Under the pieces are notes generated by a model. That model was not told where the DNA came from. It did no database searches and saw only the letters and a list, made by a program, of their open reading frames with translations. DNA of 64,000 bases from positions 17,783,690 through 17,847,689 of the forward strand of contig CM026423.1 of the NCBI GenBank assembly GCA_014871385.1. Direction: 5' to 3'. Source of the DNA: Ceratodon purpureus (lineage: Eukaryota; Streptophyta; Bryopsida; Pseudoditrichales; Ditrichaceae). Positions 44,599-57,902 of this stretch are shown here, piece after piece (within the stretch, counting starts at the first letter, position 1; each line of letters starts with the position of its first letter). A program made the translations under genes and the position numbers.

Positions 44599-44922
44599 AT
44601 GGACAATATCCGGCCATGGCCGTGTCTAGTCAAGCGCGCGCCGGGACACGAGCAGGCTACGACGGTGACCATCCCGCCCATTCTGCGTTTGCGTGAGTCC
44701 CTTGCACGTCTTCTCAAGGTTTACGCGGTTGATATTGATGATGTCAAACATGGTGCATACTGCATGGCATTGCGGAATGTTGAAACCAATGTCTGTGCTT
44801 GGTTTCATTCAGGAAAGAGAAGGCTGCCCTGTGGAACGGATTCCCGTAATCACATTCGTCGCATCTTACTAAAAGATACGAAGTACGTCCTTCTGTGGTG
44901 CACAAGCGCCCGGCATTACTGA
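44599..44922 (+). CDS. Hypothetical 107-residue ORF, block A copy 2
   Basis: Identical in translation to 1085-1408. Not recognised; coding status is uncertain. Confidence 0.25.
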   Translation: MDNIRPWPCLVKRAPGHEQATTVTIPPILRLRESLARLLKVYAVDIDDVKHGAYCMALRNVETNVCAWFHSGKRRLPCGTDSRNHIRRILLKDTKYVLLWCTSARHY

Positions 44923-45118
44923 GAACGATGTGGGATACAGCTCGCAGTCCTTCACGACCAAGATGTCAGTTTCCCCTTGACAGTTCCCTAAGACTTGGTT
45001 ATTGAGTTTCTAATTTATGATCTCTGATTTCTGGATGATCATCCACAAAACTAAAACGCCTTTTACAATGTCCGCCCGGAGGCCCTTTTTCCATGATAAC
45101 GGCTCTGATTTTTTACAG

Positions 45119-47248
45119 GCTGCGTGTATAAGTTCGAAATGGGACTGCTAGCTGTTTTCTGCACCAACTCTGTTAACGTCTTGCCTGGTATGAATGGCCT
45201 AGAGGTTGGTCAAACTGTTATCATTTCTTGTGCGGTAAACGTTCTACTCCATTCCTATTATGTCGAGCTGCCTTTGGTTCGTATCAGAGAGTCATCAAAG
45301 TTTAGCCATGGTGAAGCCATAGAGTAACCGCTGTGGTTGCTGGTTGCATTACTTATCTTTTAACTCTTATATCGATGATTTTTCTACTAGTAGTGGAGGT
45401 GATGTGGTTTACTCATGAAATAGTGGTACAAACTCGATCAGTGAATTTCTAGATCCTCGATTCTCCGCGAGTGCTGCACTTAAGTAGATTTATATCCACA
45501 CTGTTTCCTGGGAGAAGCTTTTTAATCTGTTGTGACTTGATACATGTTGATTTCTTGTGATAAGTTCACATGTAATTGTATAATTATTTCGACGTCAGGG
45601 TTCCCTCTTGCTGTACATTACAGCTGAAAAATTGCTCCTTTCAACAATACTACTGGAGAGCTTCTTTGCTTGGAGAAAGCGTTTAATGATCTGAAGATTT
45701 AGGGGTTTACATTTTCTGGTTTTGAATAACTTACATCAGCTATCTTTGTATTGTTTATGCAGGTTCTTGACTTGCTTGCACCCTTTTTTTGTACAGGTGC
45801 TGGTACACAATGTCATGCAAATATCACGTGGTGATGAGACTAGACAAGCTCATGCCTTTTCCTTGTATCTTATGCAACCACCTGTTGCCACCTCTGTTGG
45901 ATTACTGGCGTTTAACTGGTGAGTGATGGTGTCCATCTCGATCAACTCTATTATTTTACAAAAAGGTCTGGTATGCAAACATTACATAATACCTAATACC
46001 CTTGGTTTTTTTATTTATATTCTCATGTCTTGTCTTCAACCGTATGGGATCATGGCTTGTGGATAGAACTATTCGAACGACATCTGCTTACAATTCACAG
46101 AAAATTGTTTGCAGGTACCCGTCATTGGTGTTTGTTGGTGATACATACACCTACTTTGCGGGATTGGCTTTGGCAGTAGTTGGCATTCTCGGTCACTTCA
46201 GGTGATGTATACTCCATCATCAGTTTACTCACGTTTATGGAGTTCGTCAAAGTGATTGATAACTGAGTGCATTTCTTTCGGAGGCAGGGTTTTGAGGGAT
46301 TTCTGTAATTTAAATAAGCAATGTTTCTACTTGAGAGACTGATTTCGTACTTTCATGGTTGTGCAGTGAGACGTTGTTGTTGTTCTTCTTGCCGCAAATC
46401 CTCAATTTTCTTTACTCCATTCCCCAGGTAAGTTCTGTTTTTGGCTTCAAGATGTTCAGTGTGAAATTCATGCACCTTTTACAATTGGTACTAATATTGA
46501 CAACGGTGTGTTGCGTGCATCATGTCGAGACTACTATCCACTATGTAGTGATGTATTCAAGTTCATACATCGCCTTTACTCTGAACGTGTCCTGCGCCTG
46601 TGAATTGTGAACAGTTGTTCAAGATCGTGCCGTGTCCACGTCATCGATTACCTAGGTGAGTCATTAGGCAAATACTTTAATGAAGATCCTCTAGTTATTT
46701 TCTGTTTCATTTTAAAGAAAGAATGACAATTCTCTCGGTTATGTTAACATACAACGTATTGGTTCCACTTTTCCTTTTTCAAAAAATAAAATCTTGTATC
46801 GTACCATATGTGGTATCCACGAACGAACTCCTCTTCAGCACATGCTCACTGTGCATGTACATAGTATTAAGGTCGTTCGTTTGTTACAATGACCCCTTAA
46901 ATTTGGAGTCAATTACGACATGACTCCCTGTTGGTTACCGCAGCTTTCATCTCCAATCAGGGCTTCTGACTGGAAGCAATGATATGAACCTCGTTAATCT
47001 CTTCCTGCGCTGGTTTGGACGTTGTTCTCAGCAACAACTGTGTATACGGTTGTTGGCTTTTCAGGTACCCAGTCTTACCACCTTTGTTCTTAAATTGGTG
47101 GTTAAAGAGAGGTATGGATAGAGTTCTTTCACTGAGTGGATCTACATGTTATGCACTCATAACGGGTTTGCGGTGTACGTATGTTATGGTCCTGGCATGC
47201 GGGTTCTGTTTTGGACTTCGGTACCTCATGGCTGGCTGGTACAAATGA
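45119..47248 (+). pseudogene. GPT: GPT 3' half, block A copy 2
   Basis: Same exon series as 1605-3734, shifted by 43514: exons 45119-45234, 45797-45918, 46115-46201, 46367-46427, 46615-46655 and 46944-47064, and the AGWYK end at 47248. The N-terminal half is missing here too: the sequence to the left is the PRP8 fragment and transposase of block B1. Here it is plain that no GPT 5' exons lie within 7 kb upstream. Confidence 0.85.
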
Positions 47249-48225
47249 AGGCATTTTTTGGGGGCATGACTGCAATGTGGTAGATGACGTATAAGGGTTA
47301 CCTTAGCGTTTTCTGAGATGTCATTTGGAGTGTCCACTTCCGTTGCAGGTCGAATTCGAAGTAATTGAAGGACCTTGTAACTGAATGTAAGGCTAGGCTC
47401 CAACTGCGTTGCCCACGTTTAATTATTTCTATGTGCTCCGAATTGGCAGGAAGTGGAAGGAGTGGGTGGAAAATGGCGTTTCAGCTGCAAGTTCATGTGT
47501 TGTGAATTCGAATTAGAGGTACTGTATGTGAAGGTTCTGGGTATCAACATTGCAGAACGGAGGCTGTAGGGTACGTCTGTCTCGGTTTAAGCAAATGCGT
47601 ACTGTATCCTGTCTGTCTAGTTGTAATTGAGGTTTTGACCCTGAGAATTTGAATTAGTGGTACTGTTCGTGAAATTTCTGTGTTCTTCAAATTTTACGAG
47701 TATCCCCTCCCCGGATGTCCCTCTACCCAAGCCACGGACAGGGGCGTTGGATGCCTCCTGCATTTCGACGCCCTTAACTGTCACTGCGGAGCGACGCCCC
47801 GGTATGGACCGCTTTGAATAACGGGGGTCATTGCTGCGGAGGCAGCATTCTGTGTCCCCGAGCCTACTGAGAGTTCCTCAGAACCGTATACATATCACTG
47901 CCGACAAGGGAGGAGCTTCAGTCATTTAGGAAGCGATGGCCTGGATTTGGTCATTACGATCGCGGATCTCTGTTATAATGTGGCAGCCGATATTAATCTC
48001 AGTGAGGTGACGCATTGGGGAAGTGGGCATGCGCAGATCGGATTTCCTCATTAAATCCTTGCCCTAGCTTCAGTCCGGCAGGGCGAATGGCGCATAATTA
48101 CTCCTCGTCCCCTTCTCTTCTCTCATTACCTTCTCTCCCTCCATTTGCGCTCTCGCATCCTCCCGTCCTGGAGTACGCTGTTTCCTCATCTCCTGAATTT
48201 CTTGTCGCACAGAGTCCGCAACGTC

Positions 48226-49209
48226 ATGTCGAACGACCTCGAGAAGTTGGTTCTGGATGACCTCGACGAGGCCGCCGGGAACTACTTCACTATACGGATA
48301 ATCTCGAAGACCCAACCTGCGCGGCTGGTAAGACATCTGCGTGACCTTGTTAAATCTGTTTCGCTTTTCTCTGGTCTTCTCAACGTTCCTGTTCGCTAAC
48401 TTGTCTTCGCTGACGGCAATGTGCCAGGAGGTTCCCGCACCTTTCACCGCCATGACGGGCTGGCCCGGAGCCGCACACTGCTCACTCTTGACATCCTACC
48501 GTGGGCACCGGGAGTGGCCTCTGCAGATGACGCAGGTCTCATCGTCTTCACGTGTTGGCAACGCGATCAGCGACAGCGTGGGATGGGCGAACTTCATTGA
48601 TCACATGGCTGTCTCAGTTGGGGACATCCTCATTTTCGAGCTTGTTGACGACCATACTCTCGAAGCGAGCATTGCCTACCATCGCGGACGTGCCCCGCAT
48701 TCTCTGCATATCCCGGATTCTATGCATAGTGATCCGCAGGTGGTGAACGCGAACAGGCCCCACTTCAAGAAGAAGCTCCGGATTTCGCATACCCGTGCAG
48801 ACAAATCAGCGCGTCTTGTGAGTCTCTCGACAAACACCCCCCTTGCTGAATTTATCTTAAAGTCTCCCACATGACATGAGTTGTTTACAATTAGAAACTA
48901 GGCTATGGCGGGTCTTCTTAACTCGATTGACCAGCTCCCTTCGTCCTCCATGGTCCGCTCCCGCAGGACATTCCGACGTTGTTCTGGCGCTCCGTTGGTC
49001 CAGAGAAGTTCGATGGCAGCTTGGTCACCCTGTCCGGACCTCGCGGTGAACACGTCGTGCAGAGCTCCCTCTGCGTCACCCCCAAACAGACCTTCTGCTT
49101 CTTCAGCGGCGGTTGGTCGGATTTCCGCACAATGAACGACCTCAAGCTTGGTGACACGGTTGTTTTCACAAAGGTGACTGACTGTCGGTACGAGGTGACG
49201 AAGGAATGA
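48226..49209 (+). CDS. Two-B3-domain DNA-binding protein, copy 2
   Basis: Exons 48226-48327, 48428-48817 and 48967-49209, encoding the same 244 residues as copy 1. Intron 2 is one base shorter (six C instead of seven at 48837-48842), which changes no codon. Both copies keep open frames and splice sites. A third copy would begin just beyond the window, at about 64004, so B3 dosage is at least two and probably three in this array. The close similarity would make transcripts of the copies hard to tell apart. Confidence 0.72.
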
Positions 49210-49683
49210 GCACACACTGGTGGGGCTAAATCTCCCCTACATGTTTCTTTTCAGAGGATCGGCACAACGGATTTTTTAGTGTTTGTACTCGGTAGCAGCC
49301 GTGACAATGCAGTGCACCATATTTAGAACGTGGACAATGGTGCTTCAGAATTTTCAGTCATATCTTATTCCTCTAGGCGAAGACCTCCATGCGCACATCA
49401 GAAGATAGTAGTTTCGATATGGATTCTGTTTGACCGTCTGGACGCAAGAGAGACAGCATGAACTTGAGTGAATATTTTGTGTGTACACTCCGTCTTTGTT
49501 TGCAGCACTTATCATTTTCATCCCGTCGTACGTGGTCTTTGATTATATTATCCGATGTTTCTCCAGTCCCGGGACACGGTGCTGTTTGCTCTTCACTCAA
49601 AGAACCCCATTTTCCAATATAGTTGACAATGAACCCTCCAAGCACGTAAATCATAAGTGTCTCGAGACGTCACTTCCACTTAC

Positions 49684-49798
49684 GCTTCATTGTCACTTCC
49701 TAGGTATGTGCAGGTCCCATACATATCACTGTGCTTTCGCTTCATTGTGACTTCCTAGGTATATGCAGTTCCCATACATATCACTGTGCTTTCGCTTC
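49684..49798. repeat. 55-bp tandem duplication, block A copy 2
   Basis: Same two-unit repeat as 6171-6285. Confidence 0.9.
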
Positions 49799-50472
49799 CA
49801 AACGTGGAACCTCATCGACAAGGGATATTTTTACAACTTCCCGATCAGCCTAAAGTGAAGTGCAAGCAAAACTGGGACAACCGGAGAAGTGCAAGTGAAA
49901 CCGGGCTTAACCCTAATCACTTCCTCTTACCCACTTGAAGAATACTGCATTCGTACTTAGACGTGTACTTGAATAATCGTATGTTCCTGTCGATCTGCAC
50001 AGGTTCATGTCCTTGGGTTGAAATGGGTTGAAAAATGAGATGAATGCCGACTCAGGTTTATACGCCTCTGAACTGAAGCTTCCTGAACGTGAACATGAAT
50101 GCGAATATCATCCGAAGAGGCGGAGGTTGATAAGCATTGTTGTAAATTCTACTTCGTGGAGTTAGACCAGAGGCGTGATGCATAGGAGAGGAGAAGTGGT
50201 GCAGACGTTTGTCCATGTACAGGACGAAACAATTGAAAGTGGATTGCAGAAATTGACAAGAGTGATTATGTTTGAACGGTTCGTGGCATTTGAAATCAGT
50301 TGAAAAGGAGAATGAAGATCATGAGTACAACTGTCGTGGGTTATAAGCCCTGGCGATGGTGACTAGATTGTGAAATCAAAGGCGTTGAAAGCCCAGTAAT
50401 GAAAGGTTTCATGGAAGAGTGTGTGTAGGCGATATATTTCAATGATGCGCAACGTCGAATGTTTTGGGCGTT

Positions 50473-50971
50473 CTACTCTGAGGTTCGAAATGCACCGACG
50501 ATGCAAGAGTACCGAGGCTCATGGACTCGGCATGTCACTTCCGCGAGCACCTCGAGAGCATCCGCTGTGGCGATCACCTTGTCCATCAGATAAACCCCGC
50601 CAATCCTCTTCAGCGCTGCCTGTGCCACGGCCATGCCCTCCGAGCTCTTGCCAAGGACGAGTAATGCTCGTAAGCTGGCCTCAACAGCAGCAGAGACGCG
50701 CGCAAACACGGGATCCTCTGGCGACAGGCTCTTCCTGAGAACCCTCGTCATGAGCTCGGCGCTCATGGGCTCTGCAGGTGGGTCACTCGTCTCCACTTCA
50801 GCAGCTCTGTTCGCAATCTCAGCAAGCACCGTTCCAATTTGCGTCAGAGACGAGGCAGTCTCATTGAGAAGAATCTCCAGCTTCTGCTTGCCCTTCTCCA
50901 TTATCTCCTCCAACTTAAGGCTCGCAATGTCTTGACTCATAAGCCCTTGCCTCGCCACCAGCAATGTGCAT
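50473..50971 (-). pseudogene. TCP11: Orphan T-complex 11 last exon, block A copy 2
   Basis: Same exon as 6960-7458 with its C-terminal coding end intact. Upstream on the minus strand (to the right), sequence is shared only to 53049 and then jumps into block B2, so the exons at 10.6-12.3 kb have no counterpart here. It cannot belong to a complete T-complex 11 gene. Confidence 0.75.
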
Positions 50972-51183
50972 CTCCAACAAACATCACATAAATTGGAACA
51001 ATCGCCCGAGCAGGTGATATCGGCATCGTCCTGAACATATATTTTAGCTCACTGAGATCAGAAGTAAAGACATTTGACGAACCCAGTACCTATGACAAGG
51101 ATGCGTTGGAATGCGTTTTGACAGTCACGAAGCCGAGTGGTATTGAGAGCAAGAGTCTGCGGGACCCATGGTTCCTGTGCTGG

Positions 51184-53049
51184 TCAGACGACAATCCCAG
51201 GAATTAGTTCTTAGAGCCGTTTCAGTTGTGACAATTTTAACATTTATCTTCTCGATAATAGCCAGCACTTCCACTGATGCTTGCACTTCACTTTCTCAAC
51301 GCAGCCTAGCAAAGGTAGTTGCCCTAGGACGCTAGCAGAAGTGCAGGTAAATCAAAGTGACTCTGCAAGCAACCCGGTTAGTTAAGAAGGTAGAGGGCAG
51401 CTTAAGCGGAATGAAATTTCAAGGAACAACAAAGACTCAAAAACTTGGTTTGAGTCTGAATGATTACTTACGTCCACAGATACATGACAATCAATAGTGG
51501 CGCGAATGATGTGCTGAAGATTGCTAGCTAGAAACACGCCCTGTTATAAAATAACCAAGCTACCACGATTAAAAACACCTGAAATCCAACAAACCTTCCA
51601 CATGTAAATACCAATAAACTCAGCGGTATTGGGAGTTCAATGACACAAAACCATTAAAATAACAGACGAGCAATTGGATTCTGTATGTATTGTCTGTTCA
51701 AGTAGTCAAAACACAAGTTGCTGGTTCCATTCATCCTCTTAAAGTTAACCCCCAACTGTAGGATTCTCTCGACCAAAGAGATTAAACACATGCCTGCATC
51801 CTTTCCTTACGATTCCACAGTTTGTTTTCATGCGCTACTCGTTATAATGTAAGAGACGACCAGACTACGCATGAGCCTAACTAGAACATGCTCTTGCTGC
51901 TTGAAAGATGTTACTAAAAATATAGCTTTCCTACAGAGTTTTTATCAATATTGAAAAAAAAAAAAAACTTTGTACCTCATACATCGTCAAAAGAAATCAT
52001 ACAAACATATCAATTCAGGAGAACAGGACGCCTTTTGTAACGTTGGAGTACCTGCGCAAGCTGCTTCAACCTCATCCTCAACAGGGCGTGAATTGCTAAT
52101 CGTGGTACCTGCGTGTCACATGTAGAATGAGCGCCAAAACAAATAGTACACTTATGATATGCCATGGTTATAGCACATGTACATTAATCACTCAATCACA
52201 CCAATTTTATAAATTGCACTTTCACAATAGCAGAAGACAACGATAAATGTAGCATGGCCATGTGCAGAAAACAATAATCCTCCTGTTGTTCATGACAGTA
52301 ATATCATATGATATATGAAAATGATACCCTCGATCTTGCGTCTCGCACAAAGAGTAGAAGAACTGCCAGCGAATAAAGATCTAGAGAAGGTAATACTTCC
52401 TCAGAATAATCGACCATTGAAGGCTTACAGTAGGCGATACCGTCGACTCAAATGAGACGAGCCAATTCACTACTGTGCTCCGAATGTTCTGTACGCTCCT
52501 GAAAGAAAAAATAGTAATATTACTCCATAGTACCACTCCGAAAGAAAACACGGATGCAAATACACATCGCTTCCAAACCTATCTGTTTAAACATCTCCAG
52601 TGGACAAAATGAGCATCTAACACTCTTCAGATTCATATCATAACTTGAATGTTTAACTATGCTGTAAGTCGAGATTCTGGAACTTCACGCATTGCTCATC
52701 TAGGGATTCACATAAAAATGGATTGATCCAGAATCGTGACAAGGTTGAGAACATTGGCCTCGTCGGAGATGTGCGTAAGCAATTGCACAGGGTCCCGATG
52801 CACATCGACAGCCTCGCGAGAGGCCAAGCCGGCACAGGCAGAGTGTGCTGCGGATTCCAGGACAGCAGATGCCTCACCGCGCCACTCATCGACAAAGCGA
52901 CGAAGCCTTTCATGCTGCTCCTCCGCCACCAAACCACCACCTCCTGCTGGTACAACCAAAAAAAAAATCGAAAATCAAAAATTAAAAATTAGTAAAGAAG
53001 GAATGAGGAATGAAATTTCAACGAGGTGATCACAAGTGTCCTAACAAGG
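51184..53049. other. Truncated copy of the T-complex 11 insertion
   Basis: Counterpart of 7671-9536. It includes the unrecognised minus-strand exon-like frame at 52708-52943 and the A-run near 51955. The right 455-bp direct repeat is absent because the block ends at the junction. Confidence 0.7.
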
Positions 53050-53075
53050 GAAGACGAACGGCGAACGTGTGCAAA
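53050..53075. other. Rearrangement junction with templated 26-bp filler
   Basis: These 26 bases match neither block A beyond 9536 nor block B left of 37298. They contain GAACGGCGAACGT, which also occurs about 20 bases to the right inside block B (37320-37332 in copy 1). The filler also ends so that GTGCAAAATG is formed across the junction, and the same ten bases occur just downstream. Short insertions copied from flanking DNA are typical of polymerase-theta end joining, which is active in plants. I infer a deletion of X (9537-37297) inside a tandem unit. Tandem duplication of the B-A unit would give the same junction. Confidence 0.8.
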
Positions 53076-53689
53076 ATGGCAGTGCAAAATGTGCAGAGAG
53101 AACGGCGAACGTAATCGAGAGGAGTATAGTCAATGTAGAAATTAGCAGACATGTAGCGAGTAAATCACCTGAGGTAGCATTCACAGAAAGTGAGTTTGGA
53201 TCCGATCGGACCCGACGACTGGTTCTGCGTGCAGTTCGAACTATAGTCCGTGCTTGGAAGACACTCCAAATAACCCCGTGAACTGTATGCGGCAGGTATG
53301 TTGTTATCGTAGAGATCATGCAAACGGTACAGGCCACGTGAAGCGGAAAGTTACTGTGAGCAGTGACGGGGATGGGGAGCCAGAAGAATGCCAGAGCAAG
53401 GGCGGCTGTCTCTCGGCGGAGAGAAATGAGAAGGGAGTATGAACAGCGTCGGGAGGTAGAGATCTTGGAGCAGGCCGAGGAGGACCGCCGTCGAGAACAC
53501 AGGTGCAGTGGCCGGAACTTCTGCATTACCGGAACTTAAGGGTGGAGAGTGACGACTGCCCACGTCTGCATCCAATAGTGGTCGTGACCCGAGAATTATT
53601 TTTGGAAATGAGTACAACGTAGCTCTCGCTGTGTAAGAGGTGATTCTGGATGTGTTTCAGCTTTTTCCTGCTAACTTGTGTCCAAACAG

Positions 53690-56600
53690 AGCTGCGCAGA
53701 AGCGGGAACACCATCGCCGCTGGAGGAGTCGACGTCTGAGAGACGAGGTCGACGCACTTTGTGGGAATAGAGGCGGTGAAGGGCCTTCCGGGGCAGAAGT
53801 GGAGGACGACCTCGAGAACTTTGAGCAATTCAGAGAGGATTTCGGAGTGCGTGAACATGAGGCGGTGGAGAATGGCGCGGGAGTGTCAAGCGTGGCAGAC
53901 TCTAGGGCGGAGAGTGCTGTCTCCGGCCCGACTGTGGAATCCGCCGGACCTAACATTGAGGATACTGAAGGCGATAGAGTGACTCTTAGAAACCGGAAGT
54001 GCTCTTGGGGGGCTTCAAAAGTGATAAATACTCTAATGGAAGTCCTGGACGCAGGATTCTCAGAAGAAGAGAAGAGAAGTGTACTGGAACGCTGCTTCTG
54101 CGATGAACGGATCCGGGCACTTCACCCGGAACTCTGTGGAGCTGTTCAGAAGGTGCGCACAGTTGAGCCAATGCTGGGTCAGAGTTTGAAAGGTGCCTTG
54201 CAAACTATACGGTCCGCGTCCATTCAGGGGAAGTCAAAGGTAAGAAATATCGTGCTCACAGCTGCCGTCTCGAAGGGCGACTCTCAACGCAAGATCTGCA
54301 AGGCCTTAGGGGCATCACGGTATCTAGTACGTAAAGCTTTTCAACGTCGTGCAGAGGTCGACGAGACTGGGGAGAATTTATGGGCTGGTGGGGATCGAAA
54401 AAGACGTAGCGATTGTCTTAGTGCGGAGGATCGGTCTGCAGTCTCTGGGTGGTGGGAAACTGAGACAACTGTTTCGCCTAACAAGAAGGATGTGAAGAGG
54501 CGTCGGATCGGAGTCAAGGATTACGAGACGCATGCAACGCATTATTTGCAAGTATCGCAGGTAAACAATGCATAACCGTCGGTGGTTCCCCTTCACGATG
54601 ATTGAGGCACTTCATTTCGAGCTAGCAAGTTCACTGCTTTCGTGGGCACGTGCCTGCAGTTTGATGGGGTTCACTGGGTAGGCAATGTCATATCCTACTT
54701 CGTTGCTTGGACATGTCTGTTTCTGATCGTGAAAATGGCGTTCGTGGTCTCGGTGGGTTATGGCAGGGAGTTAGTACTGTGTTTTCACGTGTCATTGACA
54801 TGGTAGATACAGTCTCGGTACCGGTCCTCGCACTTCTCTTCCTCCTGCGGTGAAGGGCAGTGTCAAGGGCTGCTCTGATAGGGCACAGGCCCGGAGTATT
54901 GCACGGCCTGCGGGGGGCGACATCCCGTCGGTGCTTGTGAGGAAGGTAGGGTGAGACACTTTGGCGTTACCGGGTTCAGAAGTAAGTGGTACAGTTTAGT
55001 TCGTTGACAATTTCTAAATTTGGGGGGGATACACGGCACTGCTGAGTTCGGAGGAGCAGCCGTGACATGGGTGTACAGAGTCTGCAAGCAGGGGAAGTGT
55101 GGCCCGTAGGATTATTGACCGCATGATCTGCTGTGAGAAGCCGCGGGTACTGACCGCCGCAATACGGTACTTCCTCTGTTTCCGTGATTCTGAAAGCGAG
55201 TAGGACAGAAATAGAATTGAATGTCTGAAGCCCGCTTTTACATTCAGGACTGATGCATGTGTCATGCTCAGTTCAGTCCTGCCTGGTCTCGACATCAGCT
55301 GGAGAATAATAGTAGAGGATGGGTGAAGGGGGTAGGTGCACGGCATTTTATCAACCGTGGTCAGACTAGTATAGAGGCGCTGGACTAATGCAACATTTGT
55401 GCAACTGTGGGTGTGGCAGTTAGAGTTTCACTCTCGGTTCAGGGAGGCTAACGAGGACAACAAGGTGGGGCTCCGGGCGTTTGAGTTGTTGAAACCTTTC
55501 TTCGTAAGAAGGTTGACGGAACGTAATACATGTGCCTGTCACTACCATTGTGAGATGGCTGAACTCAGAAATGGGTGGAATAATATGCGCACCACGAGCA
55601 AGGGGATACATGGACGCCATTGCAGCTGCGGATGTGAGGTGTGCGTTGCGCCGGGCACTGTACAACCGGCACTTGCGGAAGGGCCAAACACTTGCCACGC
55701 TGAACTGACCCACTTCACGGGATTAACTGACATGTGGCATAGTGTTCTATGCCCGGTAGAGGGGGACGGTTGGCACAACCCAAAGTGCATTAAGGGTCAA
55801 TGCAATGTGTGTGGTGTGGATATGCTCCAGTTGTGCCCAAGAGAAGCGGATGACAGCATTCACCTACAGGTGCAATGGCATAACTTCGAGAAGGTTGTGC
55901 ACGGGACGACTCGTGCAGGGAAGGAGAACAAGGTGCTTCGGATGATGTACCAAACCACGGGAGCGCCAACATTTCTGGAGTATCTGAAGCCAAAACTAAG
56001 TTCCTTCATAGTCCACAACTACATTGCGAGGTGGCAAGCAGAACAGTTCAAGGTATCCCTTGATAGTTTCCCACCTGATTCGATTTTGTCAGCTGTTGAT
56101 TTCGCTGAGAACTACACGTTCCAGCCTTACCAAGAAGTGCAGTCCATGCACTGGCTTCAGCATCAGATCACAATATTGGTACATATTTGCTATCGATGGA
56201 ACCCCATTTTCCTTGCAGACCGACAATCGGGTGCCCCGAAGCTGTTGACTGAGTACCATTACTATATTAGTGACAGCATGGAGCATGATACTCTTTTCGT
56301 GCAGCACTGTTTTGCGTTGCATTGGAAGCATCTCACCGACAGAGGTTTGAAGCCCAATGAGCACATAGTATGGTCTGATGGCTGCGCGGCACAGTTCAAG
56401 TCCCGGAGGTGCTGGTACCACGTGTCAAGGTACTCATGTCTTTGTAGTTGGCTTCATTTTGTGACTATGTCTTTGTAGTTGGCTTCATTTTTGGGGTCCC
56501 GTTTCCGTTTCCGTTCAATGCGTGGGACCTAAGAAATCCAGTACTTAACAACTTCTCTGTAAATGTGCGTACGTTTCTAGGTATCCATCGACAACTGTGA

Positions 56601-57840
56601 TGCCGGGGTTGCCAAATGGCTGCCGTATGGTGTGGTCATACTTCGGCAGTGGCCACGGGAAGGGGCTCCACGATGGAGCAGGTGCGATGCTCAAATGTGC
56701 AATTAGGAGCGAGGAGATGAATTTCGATTCTCGCACTAAACTGCAGAGCGCTGCTGACGTGGTGGGCTTTTGCAACCGCAAGGAGCATGAAGAACACCGC
56801 GCATATGGGAAAGCCCGGAGGACCCTCATCCGGTATTTTCATTTGATTGAGCCTGGTGCAGTTGACAGGGGTCGAGACATGGATTGCCGGCCAGTACCGG
56901 GGACAAGGTCTGTTCATTCCGTGTCCTCTGTGTCACCCTCTAACGTTACCTATTTGCACATCAGACAACTGGCGTGTTTCTGCCCCGAATGTATGGACGA
57001 CAATCCCATGCTTTGTGCGAAGCAGAAGCATGTGCGGCACTGGGCGTTGAAAGTGTTGCAGCCACTATCTCCAATTCCGGTGAGAGCATCCCTTCTCTCG
57101 GTTTCCTTTCCCGGTCATCGTTGTCTGTTAAGAACGCGTGTATGTTTGTGTGTAGTAATTTGGAGAGCGCATGTTAACGTGTTCACGCTGTCACTCGCCG
57201 GCTGTGCATGTGCTTCGCTTTGGAGGTCGCCGGTGCTACGACTCGTTTTCAACGAGCCACAGGAGAAGTTGGGGAGACATCGGCTTCTTCCGAAAATCCC
57301 GATGGGGGTGACGGGTTTCAGAGCACGGCAGTGCGCAACCGAGCAGCAACCGTGCGAGAGGGAGACTCTGCTGATACAGACGCGGATTTTGATGACGATC
57401 TTATTGACGAAAGCGATGACGAAGCTGACTTGGAATCGGAGGCACAGAGGGTGGAGACTGGGGACACGTACGTGGTCTACACTGACCGACCGGAGCATGG
57501 GGATTGTTTTTTCCTAGTGCTCTGTGATATGCCAGTGCACAGCAACGACGCTACGTTTACAGACGGTTGGGGGTGCACATGGCCTAAGGATACTATGTTA
57601 ATTAGTGGGACATATTACCGAAGAATTCGCAGTGTCGGTCGGGACGCAGGGTCATGCCGTTATGAACTCCTAGTGGACGAGCCGAAAGCATGGAATTACT
57701 CCCACCTTGTGGTGCAGTCAAAGGTGGAGTTGTTGCAGTACAAGAGCTGCAAGGGAAATCCACGGTTTAAGATGTCGGCAGAGACCCGAGAAACCATCCT
57801 TTCCAACGTTGAAGAGCGCCAATCGTATAATGCACACTGA
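53690..57840 (+). mobile_element. DDE-type transposase gene, unnamed family, copy 2
   Basis: Same gene as 37912-42062, shifted by 15778: exons 53690-54560, 55420-56429, 56581-57079 and 57226-57840. All motifs and splice borders are kept, and I saw no sequence difference. The junction at 53050-53075 is about 600 bases upstream, so if the promoter lies left of block B, this copy has lost it. Confidence 0.68.
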
Positions 57841-57902
57841 TCAGCGTAGAACCATAGCTCGGAGTGCCCACACTGCCAGTAATTGAGCCATAGTGTATTC
57901 AG

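Larger units (their letters stand above)
43515..53049. repeat. Large duplicated block A, copy 2
   Basis: Second copy of block A. It follows block B1 without a seam: the sequence crossing 43514/43515 is the same as that crossing 59292/59293. It carries G at 45078 and six C at 48837-48842. It ends at 53049 at a junction with 26 bp of filler and then block B2, so its T-complex 11 exon is cut off from the rest of that gene. Confidence 0.97.
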
